This document shows positions 44,112 to 52,586 of a stretch of DNA of 64,000 nt, one piece after another; position 1 is the stretch's first letter, and every line of letters starts with the position of its first letter. The position numbers and the translations under genes are program-made. The stretch comes from Noviherbaspirillum aerium (lineage in GTDB: Bacteria > Pseudomonadota > Gammaproteobacteria > Burkholderiales > Burkholderiaceae_D), in NCBI RefSeq assembly GCF_008929045.1, contig NZ_VFAH01000002.1, forward strand, positions 1-64,000. Reading direction: 5' to 3'. The notes beneath the pieces are model-generated. The model did not search any database. It saw nothing but the letters and a program-made list of their open reading frames with translations, and was not told the origin of the DNA.

Positions 44112-46700
44112 ATGAATGCATTCCCCGTCGCGTCGCCACAAGGTCTGATACCCACACTGGATGACATCACTGATGCGTTCATTACGGTTGATCAGGCATG
44201 GCGCTTTACCTTCATCAACAAAAGCGCTGAAGTTCTTTTACAGCAGCCTCGACATGCCCTTCTCGGCCAGGAACTCTGGGTAGTATTCAGGGATATCGTC
44301 GGAACAGAGCTCGAACTTCACTATCGGATCGCCATGGAGGAAAGGCGACCAATCGAATGCGAGAACTACTATGCGCCCTTCGAGCAATGGTTTGAAGTTC
44401 ACGCCCATCCTATTAGCAATGGACTGGCCATTTATTTCAAGGACATTACCGCACGCCACCGACGAGAATTGTTTGCAAATGCGCAGATGCGGATCATGGA
44501 ACGCATTGCTGCCGGCGCTCCCCTTGGTGAAATCCTGACCGCCGTTATCGATCTTGCGGAATCGCAAGACAGCAGCATCAGTTGCTCCGTCTTGTTTCTC
44601 GACCCGGAAACACGCCGCCTGCGCCACGGTGCCGCGCCGAAGCTTCCACAGGAATTCATCGAAGGCATTGATGGTGTCGAAATAGGAATTGTTGTCGGCT
44701 CATGCGGGACGGCAGCCTATCTGGGCGAGCCGGTCATCGTTGAAGACATCAGCACCCATCCGCTCTGGAAAGACTTTCGCGATCTCGCGTTGCGCTGCGC
44801 GCTGCGCTCCTGCTGGTCGATGCCTATTAAAGGCAGCACCGGGCAGGTTTATGGCACATTTGCCGTCTATGCGGGTACGCCGCGCTTGCCGGATCCGGCG
44901 GAAATGGAGTTGCTCAAAACCTGCTCGTACATGGTGAGCGTGGTCATTGAACGGGAACGTGCCATCGCCAGCTTAACCGAAAACGAGCGCCGGTCACGTG
45001 AGCAGGCCTCGCTGCTTGATAAGGCACAGGACGCAATCTTCGTCGTCACCATGGACGGAAAGATCGTTTTTTGGAACAAGAGTGCAGAACGGTTGTATGG
45101 CTGGACGAAGGAAGAGGCCCTTGGCAGATCCGGGCAAACCTTAAGCTGCGAAGACGACACGGCATTCGTTGCGATAGTGACGCAGGTATTGGCAGCAGGT
45201 GAGTGGCGCGGCGAACTGACGGTACGGCGTAAGGACGGAACCTGTTTCATGGTCGATGGCCGTTCCACGTTGGTAAGAGATGACAATGGCGCACCTTATT
45301 CCATACTCTCGATTCACACTGACATGACGGAACGCAAGGCTGCACAACGTGAGATTCATCAGCTGGCCTTTTACGATCCACTCACTGGCCTGCCTAACCG
45401 CCAGCTGCTGATGAATCGACTGGAACATGAACTAGGGGCCAATAGCCGGCGCCGCGGCGCAGGTGCCGTCATGTTTATCGATCTCGATAATTTCAAGTCG
45501 CTTAACGATACGCTGGGACATGACATGGGCGACCTGCTCCTGCAGCAGGTCGCCCAGCGGCTCTCGCATGCGGTGCGCGAGAGCGACACCGTAGCCCGCT
45601 GGGGAGGCGACGAATTCGTCGTGGTCGTCGATCAACTGGGGATGCACTTGACCGAGGCAGTTGGCCAGGCAGACACCATCGCCGAACAGATACGTGAAGC
45701 GCTCAATGTGCCCTACGATCTAAACTCGTATGAACACCATAGCACGCCGAGCATTGGGGTGGCTCTCTTCCAGGGCAAGGCAGCGACGGTAGACGAATTG
45801 CTCAAGCATGCCGATCTTGCGATGTATCAGGCAAAAGCGGCCGGCAGAAATACCATACGATTTTTTGATCCCCAGATGCAGGCTGCCATCACGGCACGCG
45901 TGGCGATGGAAACGAGTATGCGCCGCAGTCTCCTGAACAATGATTTTCTGTTGTACTACCAGCCCCAAGTAGACCGGGACGGCCGCATCGTTGGTGCGGA
46001 AGCCCTGCTACGATGGCGACATCCGGAGCGCGGCATCATTTCCCCGGTTGTTTTCATCCAGCTTGCTGAAGAAACCGGCCTGATACTGCCACTGGGTGAA
46101 TGGATACTGGATACGGCATGCCGCCAATTAGCGGATTGGGCTGTACGGGAGCACACCGCGCAGCTTAGCCTGGCTGTGAATGTCAGCGCTCGGCAGTTTC
46201 GTCATCCCGAATTTGTGAACCAAGTCATTGCAGCGATCGACAAGAGCGGCGCCAATCCTTTCCGGTTGAAGCTGGAACTGACAGAGAGTGTTCTGCTCGA
46301 CGACGTCGAAGGTACTGCGCACAAGATGAATCAGCTCAAAGCGATTGGCATAGAGTTCTCATTGGATGACTTCGGTACTGGCTATTCGTCGCTGTCTTAC
46401 CTGAGGCGATTGCCGTTCGAGCAGTTAAAAGTCGATCAATCCTTCGTAAAGGACGTGTTGGTGAACCATGAGGATGCAACATTGGTAAGAACCATCATTA
46501 CACTGGGCCGTAATCTTGGTTTGAAGGTCGTTGCCGAAGGTGTGATGACGCAGAGCCAATTCGATTTTCTTGACGAGTGCGTATGCGACGCATTTCAAGG
46601 TTATTTCCTGAGTAGTCCAATTCCGCCCGAGGATTTTTATGAACTGGTCATGACCCGTTCGCACTCCCGCGACGCAATACAGAGTCATACCGTTCCCTGA
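44112..46700 (+). CDS. PAS-GAF-PAS-GGDEF-EAL c-di-GMP protein
   Basis: An 862-residue soluble protein. PAS covers about 10-115 (FTFINKSAEVLL), GAF about 125-290 (YLGEPVIVEDISTHPLW), a second PAS with PAC about 305-425 (IFVVTMDGKIVFWNKSAERLYGW), GGDEF about 430-595 (RWGGDEFVVVV, RESD site) and EAL about 610-855 (VGAEALLRWRHPERG, LELTESVLLDD, DDFGTGYSSLSYLRRL, VVAEGVM). Both catalytic halves appear intact. The ATG at 44112 places the PAS domain near the start, with GGCGAG upstream. The GAF and PAS domains suggest two cytoplasmic inputs. No neighbour hints at the signal. Confidence 0.92.
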   Translation: MNAFPVASPQGLIPTLDDITDAFITVDQAWRFTFINKSAEVLLQQPRHALLGQELWVVFRDIVGTELELHYRIAMEERRPIECENYYAPFEQWFEVHAHPISNGLAIYFKDITARHRRELFANAQMRIMERIAAGAPLGEILTAVIDLAESQDSSISCSVLFLDPETRRLRHGAAPKLPQEFIEGIDGVEIGIVVGSCGTAAYLGEPVIVEDISTHPLWKDFRDLALRCALRSCWSMPIKGSTGQVYGTFAVYAGTPRLPDPAEMELLKTCSYMVSVVIERERAIASLTENERRSREQASLLDKAQDAIFVVTMDGKIVFWNKSAERLYGWTKEEALGRSGQTLSCEDDTAFVAIVTQVLAAGEWRGELTVRRKDGTCFMVDGRSTLVRDDNGAPYSILSIHTDMTERKAAQREIHQLAFYDPLTGLPNRQLLMNRLEHELGANSRRRGAGAVMFIDLDNFKSLNDTLGHDMGDLLLQQVAQRLSHAVRESDTVARWGGDEFVVVVDQLGMHLTEAVGQADTIAEQIREALNVPYDLNSYEHHSTPSIGVALFQGKAATVDELLKHADLAMYQAKAAGRNTIRFFDPQMQAAITARVAMETSMRRSLLNNDFLLYYQPQVDRDGRIVGAEALLRWRHPERGIISPVVFIQLAEETGLILPLGEWILDTACRQLADWAVREHTAQLSLAVNVSARQFRHPEFVNQVIAAIDKSGANPFRLKLELTESVLLDDVEGTAHKMNQLKAIGIEFSLDDFGTGYSSLSYLRRLPFEQLKVDQSFVKDVLVNHEDATLVRTIITLGRNLGLKVVAEGVMTQSQFDFLDECVCDAFQGYFLSSPIPPEDFYELVMTRSHSRDAIQSHTVP

Positions 46701-46957
46701 TTAGCCGATGGACGTGCTACGAAGACAGGAGACGTCAATAGCTAATGGAACATGGTCCGCTGTCGTCAATCAGGAAATTCAAGCTGCTTCAGGCTGCTAT
46801 ATACGTTCTCTCCTTGGCCCAACGCGAGTATCTTGAGGAATGGGCCTTGTGCAGCACGGCGCGCAGATGGTACGCGCAGCGGAAGAAGGTGCGGCCCTGC
46901 AACAAATGAAGAACCTGTTAAGGATTGGAAGCGGCCATCTTGATCCTATGGATGTTC
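46701..46957. other. Short gap without a clear gene
   Basis: A plus-strand frame of 63 codons (46752-46943) lacks a ribosome site and family similarity. Nothing else is evident. Confidence 0.25.
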
Positions 46958-47167
46958 TTATCTGGCGATTTCTTCCGTCCTGTTGCTCTGTGGTTGCCGA
47001 ACCTCGGATCCTTGCCTGTCCTTGTAAAGCGATAGAGCGGCGCTGCCAAAGCCAAGAATGGCCACCAGAATGGTAAGCAGTCGGGGCTTACCGGCACGCC
47101 ATGACGCGTAAACGGCAGCCGCGGTAGTGAGAAAAATGATAAAAGCAAGAAATTGTCCCGTCGTCAT
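46958..47167 (-). CDS. Small two-helix membrane protein
   Basis: A 69-residue ORF with two hydrophobic stretches, FLAFIIFLTTAAAVYASW and LLTILVAILGFGSAALSLY, separated by the basic turn RAGKPR, and a polar C-terminal tail. It is plausible as an inner-membrane protein with a hairpin topology. No family is recognised and the ribosome site is weak. The hydrophobicity pattern is the main support. Confidence 0.5.
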   Translation of the reverse strand: MTTGQFLAFIIFLTTAAAVYASWRAGKPRLLTILVAILGFGSAALSLYKDRQGSEVRQPQSNRTEEIAR

Positions 47168-47471
47168 AAGCTTAATTCTAACAGTGTTCCACTCAGTGAA
47201 AGGGAGGCCGTTTATGGCTTATGCCAACTGGCATTTCAGCATATTCGATAGCGTGCTTTCGGTGTGGTAGCGCTAAGCAGATAAGGGATTGTTCATTGAT
47301 ATTGCTTGCCGCAGCTCGCCGCAACCAGCAGCAATGCGCCGGTACTACCGAGGCCTTCGGTATTCGCACGAGCTGTTGTTTCAAGTCCTGCAGCCCCTCA
47401 GTCCAGCTTTGGCCGGGTGATTCTCAGCTCTTTCCGGTAGCCGTTCAATGGCAACACGGGCTGATTGAATT
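47168..47471. other. Gap with an 18-codon ORF behind a strong ribosome site (47214-47270)
   Basis: AAAGGGAGG ends six bases before an ATG at 47214, which opens MAYANWHFSIFDSVLSVW and stops at 47268-47270. The excellent ribosome site makes it a possible leader peptide or the surviving 5' end of a lost gene. The rest of the gap has no clear gene. Confidence 0.3.
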
Positions 47472-48116
47472 TCAGCTCTGCATGGCGCCCGAAAGCAAGA
47501 CTTCGATGCCACGCGCGGTTGGCACGCGGTTCAGCAGCGCGTGAGCCACGTTAGCCGCAGAAATCGGGCGATAGTCTGCCGGGATAAAAAGCCTGAGCAA
47601 GCCACCACCGACCGCGGCCAACTTCTCCCCCGCTCGTGGTGGTTGACCCAGGGCTTCCCTGTCGCCAGTCAGGAGTGAGGGCCGGGCTATGACAAGAGCT
47701 TCAAAGTTTAAGGCCTTGATGGCCTCCTCAACTTCTCCCTTGACACGATTGTAAAAGATGTTCGAGTGCGCATTCGCTCCCATCGCGCTTACCAAACCAA
47801 CGCGCCGGGCGCCGGCGTCCTGTGCGGCCCGGGCGACGGCAAGGTTGGCATCAAAGTCCACCGCACGAAATGCGGCCTGGCTACCAGCCGCTTTGATGGT
47901 TGTCCCCAAGGCAAGATAGGCCTCGTCGACTGCCGGGAACTGCGGCAATGCAGCGAATCTCACCAGATGTTCTGTCAGCTTTGGATGCTGAAGGTCCAAC
48001 TGCCGCCTGACAAGTGCATGGACCACCCCAATCGAAGCGTCCGCCAAAAGTCTGGTCAACATCTCCCGCCCAACAAGACCTGTTGCTCCTGCAAGCACAA
48101 CGCTTCTCGTTTTCAT
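47472..48116 (-). CDS. NAD(P)-binding Rossmann protein, HTATIP2-like
   Basis: A 214-residue atypical SDR. The cofactor motif VVLAGATGLVGREML is at the N terminus, followed by VRRQLDLQHPKL, AYLALGTTIKAAGSQAAFR (typical of the HTATIP2-like group), and VGLVSAMGANAHSNIFYNRV with YxxxK. The last third is PSLLTGDREALGQPPRAGE. It binds NADPH; a substrate or a structural role is unknown. The start at 48114-48116 leaves the GxxGxxG near residue 12. AAGGGC lies about ten bases upstream; an ATG three codons earlier is also possible. Confidence 0.8.
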   Translation of the reverse strand: MKTRSVVLAGATGLVGREMLTRLLADASIGVVHALVRRQLDLQHPKLTEHLVRFAALPQFPAVDEAYLALGTTIKAAGSQAAFRAVDFDANLAVARAAQDAGARRVGLVSAMGANAHSNIFYNRVKGEVEEAIKALNFEALVIARPSLLTGDREALGQPPRAGEKLAAVGGGLLRLFIPADYRPISAANVAHALLNRVPTARGIEVLLSGAMQS

Positions 48117-48512
48117 ACTTATCATGCCCTTAAGACGCTTGGCAGACCATCTTCCACCTGTGCCAGCATAGCGGAATTGCGTTTTACCATATGCCGAGCC
48201 GATTAGAGTTAGGCAATGGCGTTGATCCACGGTTGGCAAGTCCTAGCCTTCTCGCCAATGAATTTGGCGAATTTTCCCACCTTGAATCAGTTTTGAGCAT
48301 GGCAGTGTAAGATTTTTTTCTTTCTGCAGGAGCATTTTTGCATCTGGAGTGTAACGGTATGGTGACGGAGCGCTCCCTACACTCTCACCATAGCGGCAGC
48401 TAGCCTTGCAGCAAAGGGCGTCATGTGAGAAACAAGCACTAATCCTTGCTCAGTCGCGAACCTTGCATAACGGCTTTGTTCTTACCTCACCTGTACGTGA
48501 TAGGGAGATGCG

Positions 48513-48725
48513 ATGCCGACCGTGTCAATGGAGTGCGCAGGTTGCAACAGGAAGTTTGAAGTTGTCGAAATCAGCTGTTCTTTTATCGACGAAGACATGA
48601 CGGATACGGTGGAGTGCCCGGCGTGCGGTAAGGCGATGCAAGGGCGTCCCGGGAAAATCTACCTTAGTGAGCCGGTCGTAGCCGGCCTCAGTCTATTTTC
48701 ACAGAAGCGTCCGGAAGCACGGTAG
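48513..48725 (+). CDS. Small zinc-ribbon-like protein
   Basis: A 70-residue protein with two CxxC knuckles, ECAGCNRKF (Cys8, Cys11) and VECPACGKAM (Cys35, Cys38), the classic pattern of a zinc ribbon, with strands between. The C-terminal 30 residues (IYLSEPVVAGLSLFSQ) are not obviously structured. GGGAG lies five bases before the ATG. Such proteins bind nucleic acid or act as partners; its role is unknown. A hairpin terminator follows nine bases after the stop and separates it from a convergent small gene. Confidence 0.65.
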   Translation: MPTVSMECAGCNRKFEVVEISCSFIDEDMTDTVECPACGKAMQGRPGKIYLSEPVVAGLSLFSQKRPEAR

Positions 48726-48733
48726 CCAGAAGC

Positions 48734-48762
48734 GAGGAACCCTTCGCAATGAAGGGTTCCTC
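48734..48762. terminator. Bidirectional hairpin between two convergent small genes
   Basis: GAGGAACCCTTC (48734-48745) and GAAGGGTTCCTC (48751-48762) are perfect 12-bp arms with a 5-base loop. The position, nine bases after the zinc-ribbon stop and 22 bases past the stop of the opposite small gene, supports a shared terminator. Confidence 0.7.
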
Positions 48763-48784
48763 AATATGACAAGTGACGAAGTGT

Positions 48785-48910
48785 TTACACCTCGTCCTCG
48801 ATTAGGCCTGCGGGAAGTTCCTCCAGTGGAACAGGAGTACTGTGCCATTGTTCATCAGCATCGTTCCCGTGTGGCTGAGATATCGTAAAGGTGTAGTGGC
48901 AAATCGACAT
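48785..48910 (-). CDS. Small acidic protein, 41 residues, with an excellent ribosome site
   Basis: ATG at 48908-48910 is preceded by GGAGG (complement of 48915-48919) at four bases. The frame starts MSICHYTFTISQPHGNDADE and ends PAGLIEDEV before TAA at 48785. It is acidic, with no hydrophobic segment. No family is recognised. The strong ribosome site, the convergent terminator and its place in an otherwise empty stretch argue that it is translated. Confidence 0.55.
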   Translation of the reverse strand: MSICHYTFTISQPHGNDADEQWHSTPVPLEELPAGLIEDEV

Positions 48911-49032
48911 ATTTCCTCCATCAAAAGTGAGGAGGAATAATTTGGGGCGCTATTGCAGCGCACAATAAGAGAAAACCGAGTGATGGAATGGCAATGCAAC
49001 GGTGCTTTTGTGCATCGCTACAGAACCAAAGA

Positions 49033-49057
49033 AAAAGCCGACGCTATGCCGGCTTTT
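49033..49057 (-). terminator. Hairpin with a U tract on the minus strand
   Basis: AAAAGCCG (49033-49040) and CGGCTTTT (49050-49057) pair with a 9-base loop, and on the minus strand the stem is followed by TTTTTC. It would end minus-strand transcription entering from the right, before the small acidic protein gene. Confidence 0.5.
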
Positions 49058-49193
49058 AGGTGCAGAGGAAAAACCCCTTTCGCATTTACCGGTGAAATTG
49101 GTGCTGGAATGTTTCGTAACCTCGCGCGGGTACAAACGGCATCTTCCTCCGAGGTTTGGTCACTTGGAAAGGCTAGAGTAACGCCATATTAGT

Positions 49194-49685
49194 TTGCGAA
49201 AGTTACGGGAAAATAGCGAGCGAAGACGTCTTCAAAACACCCTGCTTGTCCATGATGTCTTAAAAGACGAGTTCAATCTATCGGTCTGCCATTCTTTCCA
49301 AGACGGCCACGGACTTATGACGAAAGACATCAGCCTAGTGACTTGCGAGGTTCATTTCGATCAAGGCCAGGTGCTTGACCTGCTTCAGCCGGTCAGGAGC
49401 AAGTCGGAACTCCAGGAAGTGCCTTTCCTGCTTGCATCGGGACGTGAAACCAACTGTTCGCCGGCGATCTTGCAAGGCATCGAGACTGTCGCCGAATCAC
49501 TTGGCGCGACAGCCCACATCAATGTGCTGAAATTGGTCTCGAGTATGGGCGAGGAAAATGCATACGAAGACATACGACGCATCGTACGAAAGCGCATTCT
49601 CCTGGACTCGCTGAATCAATCTATCAGCTTCCTGGCCAAGGCGAACCCAAACGACTGGGAAGGAGAGGGACCTCGCGCGGCATGA
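49194..49685 (+). CDS. Degenerate receiver-like protein
   Basis: About 163 residues if the TTG at 49194 is the start. The run NTLLVHDVLKDEFNLSV, then ISLVTCEVHFDQGQVLDLLQ, then EVPFLLASGRE has the strand/helix order of a receiver domain, but the phospho-acceptor Asp position is not kept (VTCEVHFDQ). Thus it may be a phosphorylation-independent pseudo-receiver. The tail is a helix (YEDIRRIVRKRILLD). The start is uncertain because no good ribosome site is seen. Its stop abuts that of the convergent uronate dehydrogenase gene. Confidence 0.5.
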   Translation: MRKLRENSERRRLQNTLLVHDVLKDEFNLSVCHSFQDGHGLMTKDISLVTCEVHFDQGQVLDLLQPVRSKSELQEVPFLLASGRETNCSPAILQGIETVAESLGATAHINVLKLVSSMGEENAYEDIRRIVRKRILLDSLNQSISFLAKANPNDWEGEGPRAA

Positions 49686-50483
49686 TCAACGCTTGGATGG
49701 CATGACAAAGCCGTTGGATGCAAACTTTCCTCCTTGATAGGTTTCGGCAATGTCGTCGTTTTCGCGCACACCTTCGAGCTGCGCGGCGAATCGATCCGCA
49801 CTATGCCTCGGCATGTAGCCGAGCGCCGCCGCCCTGGAATTGTCATACCAGGAACGGGAATTTGCAGAGACTCCATAAACGACATCGTTCAATTGACTGC
49901 TTTTCAAGCCAATCTTTACCAACGAAGCCAGATCTTCCGGGTGTACCCAATGGGACAGCATCCGGGCATCCAATGGCTCGGCACCGCAATACCCAATCCT
50001 AATTCCAAGCGCCTGCAAACCAGATTTTTCTGCATGCATGCTTGCGAGCGCTTCCATGAATACCTTGGTAACGCCGTACCTGGAATCCGGTTTGGGAAAC
50101 ACCCTAGAATCAATTGTCTCTGATCTTCTATAGAAACCTACTGCATGGTTGGAACTTGCGTAGACGATCCGCTTTACGCCAGAAGCGACACAGGCATCCC
50201 ATAGCTTTGCTACCGCCAAGACGTTCGCCTCCAATAAAACGGACCAGTCCGCTTCCCGCGGATAACCGGCGAAATGAACAACAGCGTCCACCCCTGCAAG
50301 GAGTCTCGTCAGTGAGTCATCATCATTCAGGTTGGCTTGATGAAAAGTCTCGTTCTCCAATAGGGTGTCAACAGAGGCAATGTCCGTCAAGCGCATCTCA
50401 TCGCACATGCCTACCAAGAAGGGACGAACCTGCCGTGCGACCTTTCCGTTAGCGCCCGTGAACAGAATGCATTTGGATTTCAT
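49686..50483 (-). CDS. udh: Uronate dehydrogenase-like NAD-dependent enzyme
   Basis: A 265-residue extended SDR. The cofactor motif is FTGANGKVARQV, the catalytic triad Ser111 (YASSNHAVGFYRR), Tyr136 and Lys140 (DSRYGVTK). The late segments RIGYCGAEPLDARMLSHWVH, YGVSANSRSWYDNS and LGYMPRHSADRFA match bacterial Udh. Udh oxidises D-galacturonate or D-glucuronate at C1 to the aldarolactone, the first step of the oxidative uronate route. The lactonase, dehydratase and semialdehyde dehydrogenase expected next are encoded 6-11 kb away. An MCP gene ends 84 bp upstream on the same strand, so the two may be co-transcribed. Confidence 0.85.
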   Translation of the reverse strand: MKSKCILFTGANGKVARQVRPFLVGMCDEMRLTDIASVDTLLENETFHQANLNDDDSLTRLLAGVDAVVHFAGYPREADWSVLLEANVLAVAKLWDACVASGVKRIVYASSNHAVGFYRRSETIDSRVFPKPDSRYGVTKVFMEALASMHAEKSGLQALGIRIGYCGAEPLDARMLSHWVHPEDLASLVKIGLKSSQLNDVVYGVSANSRSWYDNSRAAALGYMPRHSADRFAAQLEGVRENDDIAETYQGGKFASNGFVMPSKR

Positions 50484-50567
50484 TTTTTACTTTCAAGAGG
50501 TAAAGCAGCAAGCATCTTCTCAGCTTGTTAGGGTTTGATCGAAAAAAGATGTTGGATAAATTCCGCT

Positions 50568-52229
50568 CTATGCCGAATCCAGCCTCAGATATTGCTGCTT
50601 TCTTTTTCCGGCATTAGAAATTTTGGCCATTGTTCTTTTTCCACCAGGATGCCGATTAGGATGCTGCGGGATGACTTTTCCACTAGCGCCACAGGATTCT
50701 CTTTTCAGCTGGAACATCATCAAGAGCTGGCTAAGATTACCGGCTTGGTTTTGCAAGGAGCAGGATGCGGCGGCCGCCTCTTCTACCAAGGCTGCATTCT
50801 GCTGCGTCACATGGTCCATTGTCTTGGCGGAGCCACTGATTGTATCGATGTCATTCGCCTGATTCTGACATGCCTTTGCAATATCGCTGATGAGCGTGGC
50901 GACCTCGCTTACGCTTGACACAACCTGACCGATGGTTACGCCGGCGTCTGCCACCAACCTGCTTCCGGTGTCAACCTGCTCCACCGATTTGGAAATGAGG
51001 TCCTTGATCTCCTTGGCGGCAGTTTCCGCTCGGTGCGCCAGGGCGCGCACCTCCGAGGCGACGATCGCGAAACCGCGGCCCTGAATGCCGGCCCTGGCGG
51101 CTTCGACGGATGCATTCAATGCCAGGATATTGGTTTGAAAAGCGATGTCGTCAATCACATTTGTGATTTCCGAGATGCGCCGCGATGAAGCATTGATGCC
51201 ATCCATCGTTTCCATAACCACCGATACCAACGTACCGCCCTCCCCTGCAATTTCTCTTGCCGAACCAGCCAGTCGACGAGCAACTGCTGCATCTTCGGCA
51301 TTCTGCTTTACCGTTCTATCCAACGCTTCAATCGCTGAAATTGTAGATTGCAACGCCAATGACTGCTCATCAGTTCGCTTGGACAGGTCAAGATTTCCGG
51401 CTGCAATTCCGGTCGAGGCCATCGCAATCGACTGTGTGCTTTCCTGTACTTTTCCCACAATATGCCGGAGGCTTGCATTCATTGCGTTCAAAGCATGCAT
51501 CAAGCGGCCTGTCTCATCGGTTGAGGTAACCTCCACAGTCGCAGCAAGGTTCCCTTCTGCGACGGATTCGGCAAAGGAGGCCGCCTGTTGAAGAGGCCTG
51601 GTCACTGATCTCGTGATGAAGCATGCGGTACAGGCTCCAATTGCTATTGCCATGCCACAGAAAATTACCATGGCTGCGAGCGCTTGCTGATAGACCGTAC
51701 TGGCATTCTGCGTAATGCGTTCGGTTTCCGCTCCTTGTTCTTTCTGCAGCGTTTCAATCGCATCGATCCAGAGCCGCTGATGACTCAGCAATTCTTTCAA
51801 GACAACGCCGATGTCTCCCTGTTTCATTGCAATCGCCATAGTCTTTTCAACCACGGGCGTCGTTTTCTCAGCCAACGACTGAACAGCGATCAGGCTTTTT
51901 TCTGCAGGAGTTCCTGCCAGCTTGGGCTTTATGGCCGCCAGGCTTGCCCTATAGCGCGATACTGCACGCTCGACTCGCGAGGCTTCGGAAAGCATCTGCT
52001 GTTCATCCATCACCAGTACCATCGCCGTCACCGAGGCTGACATTGTCATCACTGACTGCCGCATTTCGTTGAGTTCGTGGGCAATGACGTTACTTCCTTT
52101 CGTAACGGAGATCAGACTGTCATTGATCTTCGCCATGCGATTACCACTGATGCAGGCAAGCGCAACGAACAGCAGGAGCAAAAAACCGAAAGCCAAAGTC
52201 AGCTTGGCACCGATATCAAGCTTCTTCAT
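50568..52229 (-). CDS. Methyl-accepting chemotaxis protein
   Basis: A 553-residue transducer. TM1 is about 12-30, a four-helix-type periplasmic region about 31-185, and TM2 about 187-207. A HAMP domain covers 208-260. The signalling tip is near residues 370-410 (IDDIAFQTNILALNASVEAARAGIQGRGFAIVASEVRALA). The tip reads ASVEAARAG and FAIVASEVRALAHRA, slightly unusual for the class, but canonical in outline. It lacks a CheR-tethering pentapeptide. It should bind CheA/CheW at the membrane. Its neighbour, uronate dehydrogenase, suggests the attractant could be a sugar acid, which is inference only. Confidence 0.92.
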   Translation of the reverse strand: MKKLDIGAKLTLAFGFLLLLFVALACISGNRMAKINDSLISVTKGSNVIAHELNEMRQSVMTMSASVTAMVLVMDEQQMLSEASRVERAVSRYRASLAAIKPKLAGTPAEKSLIAVQSLAEKTTPVVEKTMAIAMKQGDIGVVLKELLSHQRLWIDAIETLQKEQGAETERITQNASTVYQQALAAMVIFCGMAIAIGACTACFITRSVTRPLQQAASFAESVAEGNLAATVEVTSTDETGRLMHALNAMNASLRHIVGKVQESTQSIAMASTGIAAGNLDLSKRTDEQSLALQSTISAIEALDRTVKQNAEDAAVARRLAGSAREIAGEGGTLVSVVMETMDGINASSRRISEITNVIDDIAFQTNILALNASVEAARAGIQGRGFAIVASEVRALAHRAETAAKEIKDLISKSVEQVDTGSRLVADAGVTIGQVVSSVSEVATLISDIAKACQNQANDIDTISGSAKTMDHVTQQNAALVEEAAAASCSLQNQAGNLSQLLMMFQLKRESCGASGKVIPQHPNRHPGGKRTMAKISNAGKRKQQYLRLDSA

Positions 52230-52586
52230 GTTCTGTCTCCTTACTCAGTCCTCGCCGATGTCCGAACATGCGGTGTACGGATGTGTCACCCGTTAAGACT
52301 TGTGGATGAAACAACGCTCCCGGATCAAGCGCGTCCATTCCTCATGAGTTTCGAACCGAGGATTGTTGTTGCATCGGGTTAGTCAGTTCACGATGCGGCC
52401 TCGGTGTCTCAATCGACTAATTCCCGGTGTCTGCTCGATCACGCAAAAGGTGCAGCATGAATGGAAAGTGACTGCCGCCGATACCGAAACTCACCCGCAA
52501 GAATGAAGCATCAAGGCGTTTTATCCCATCGACGGTTCGATCGGCGGCCGGCCTGACGTACCACAGGCCCCGGAACAGACCTCGAC
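52230..52586. other. Gap with no recognised feature
   Basis: The region between the tctC stop and the MCP start shows no credible frame or repeat. The MCP promoter is presumably in its right-hand part, near 52235-52330, but no standard boxes are clear. Confidence 0.3.
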
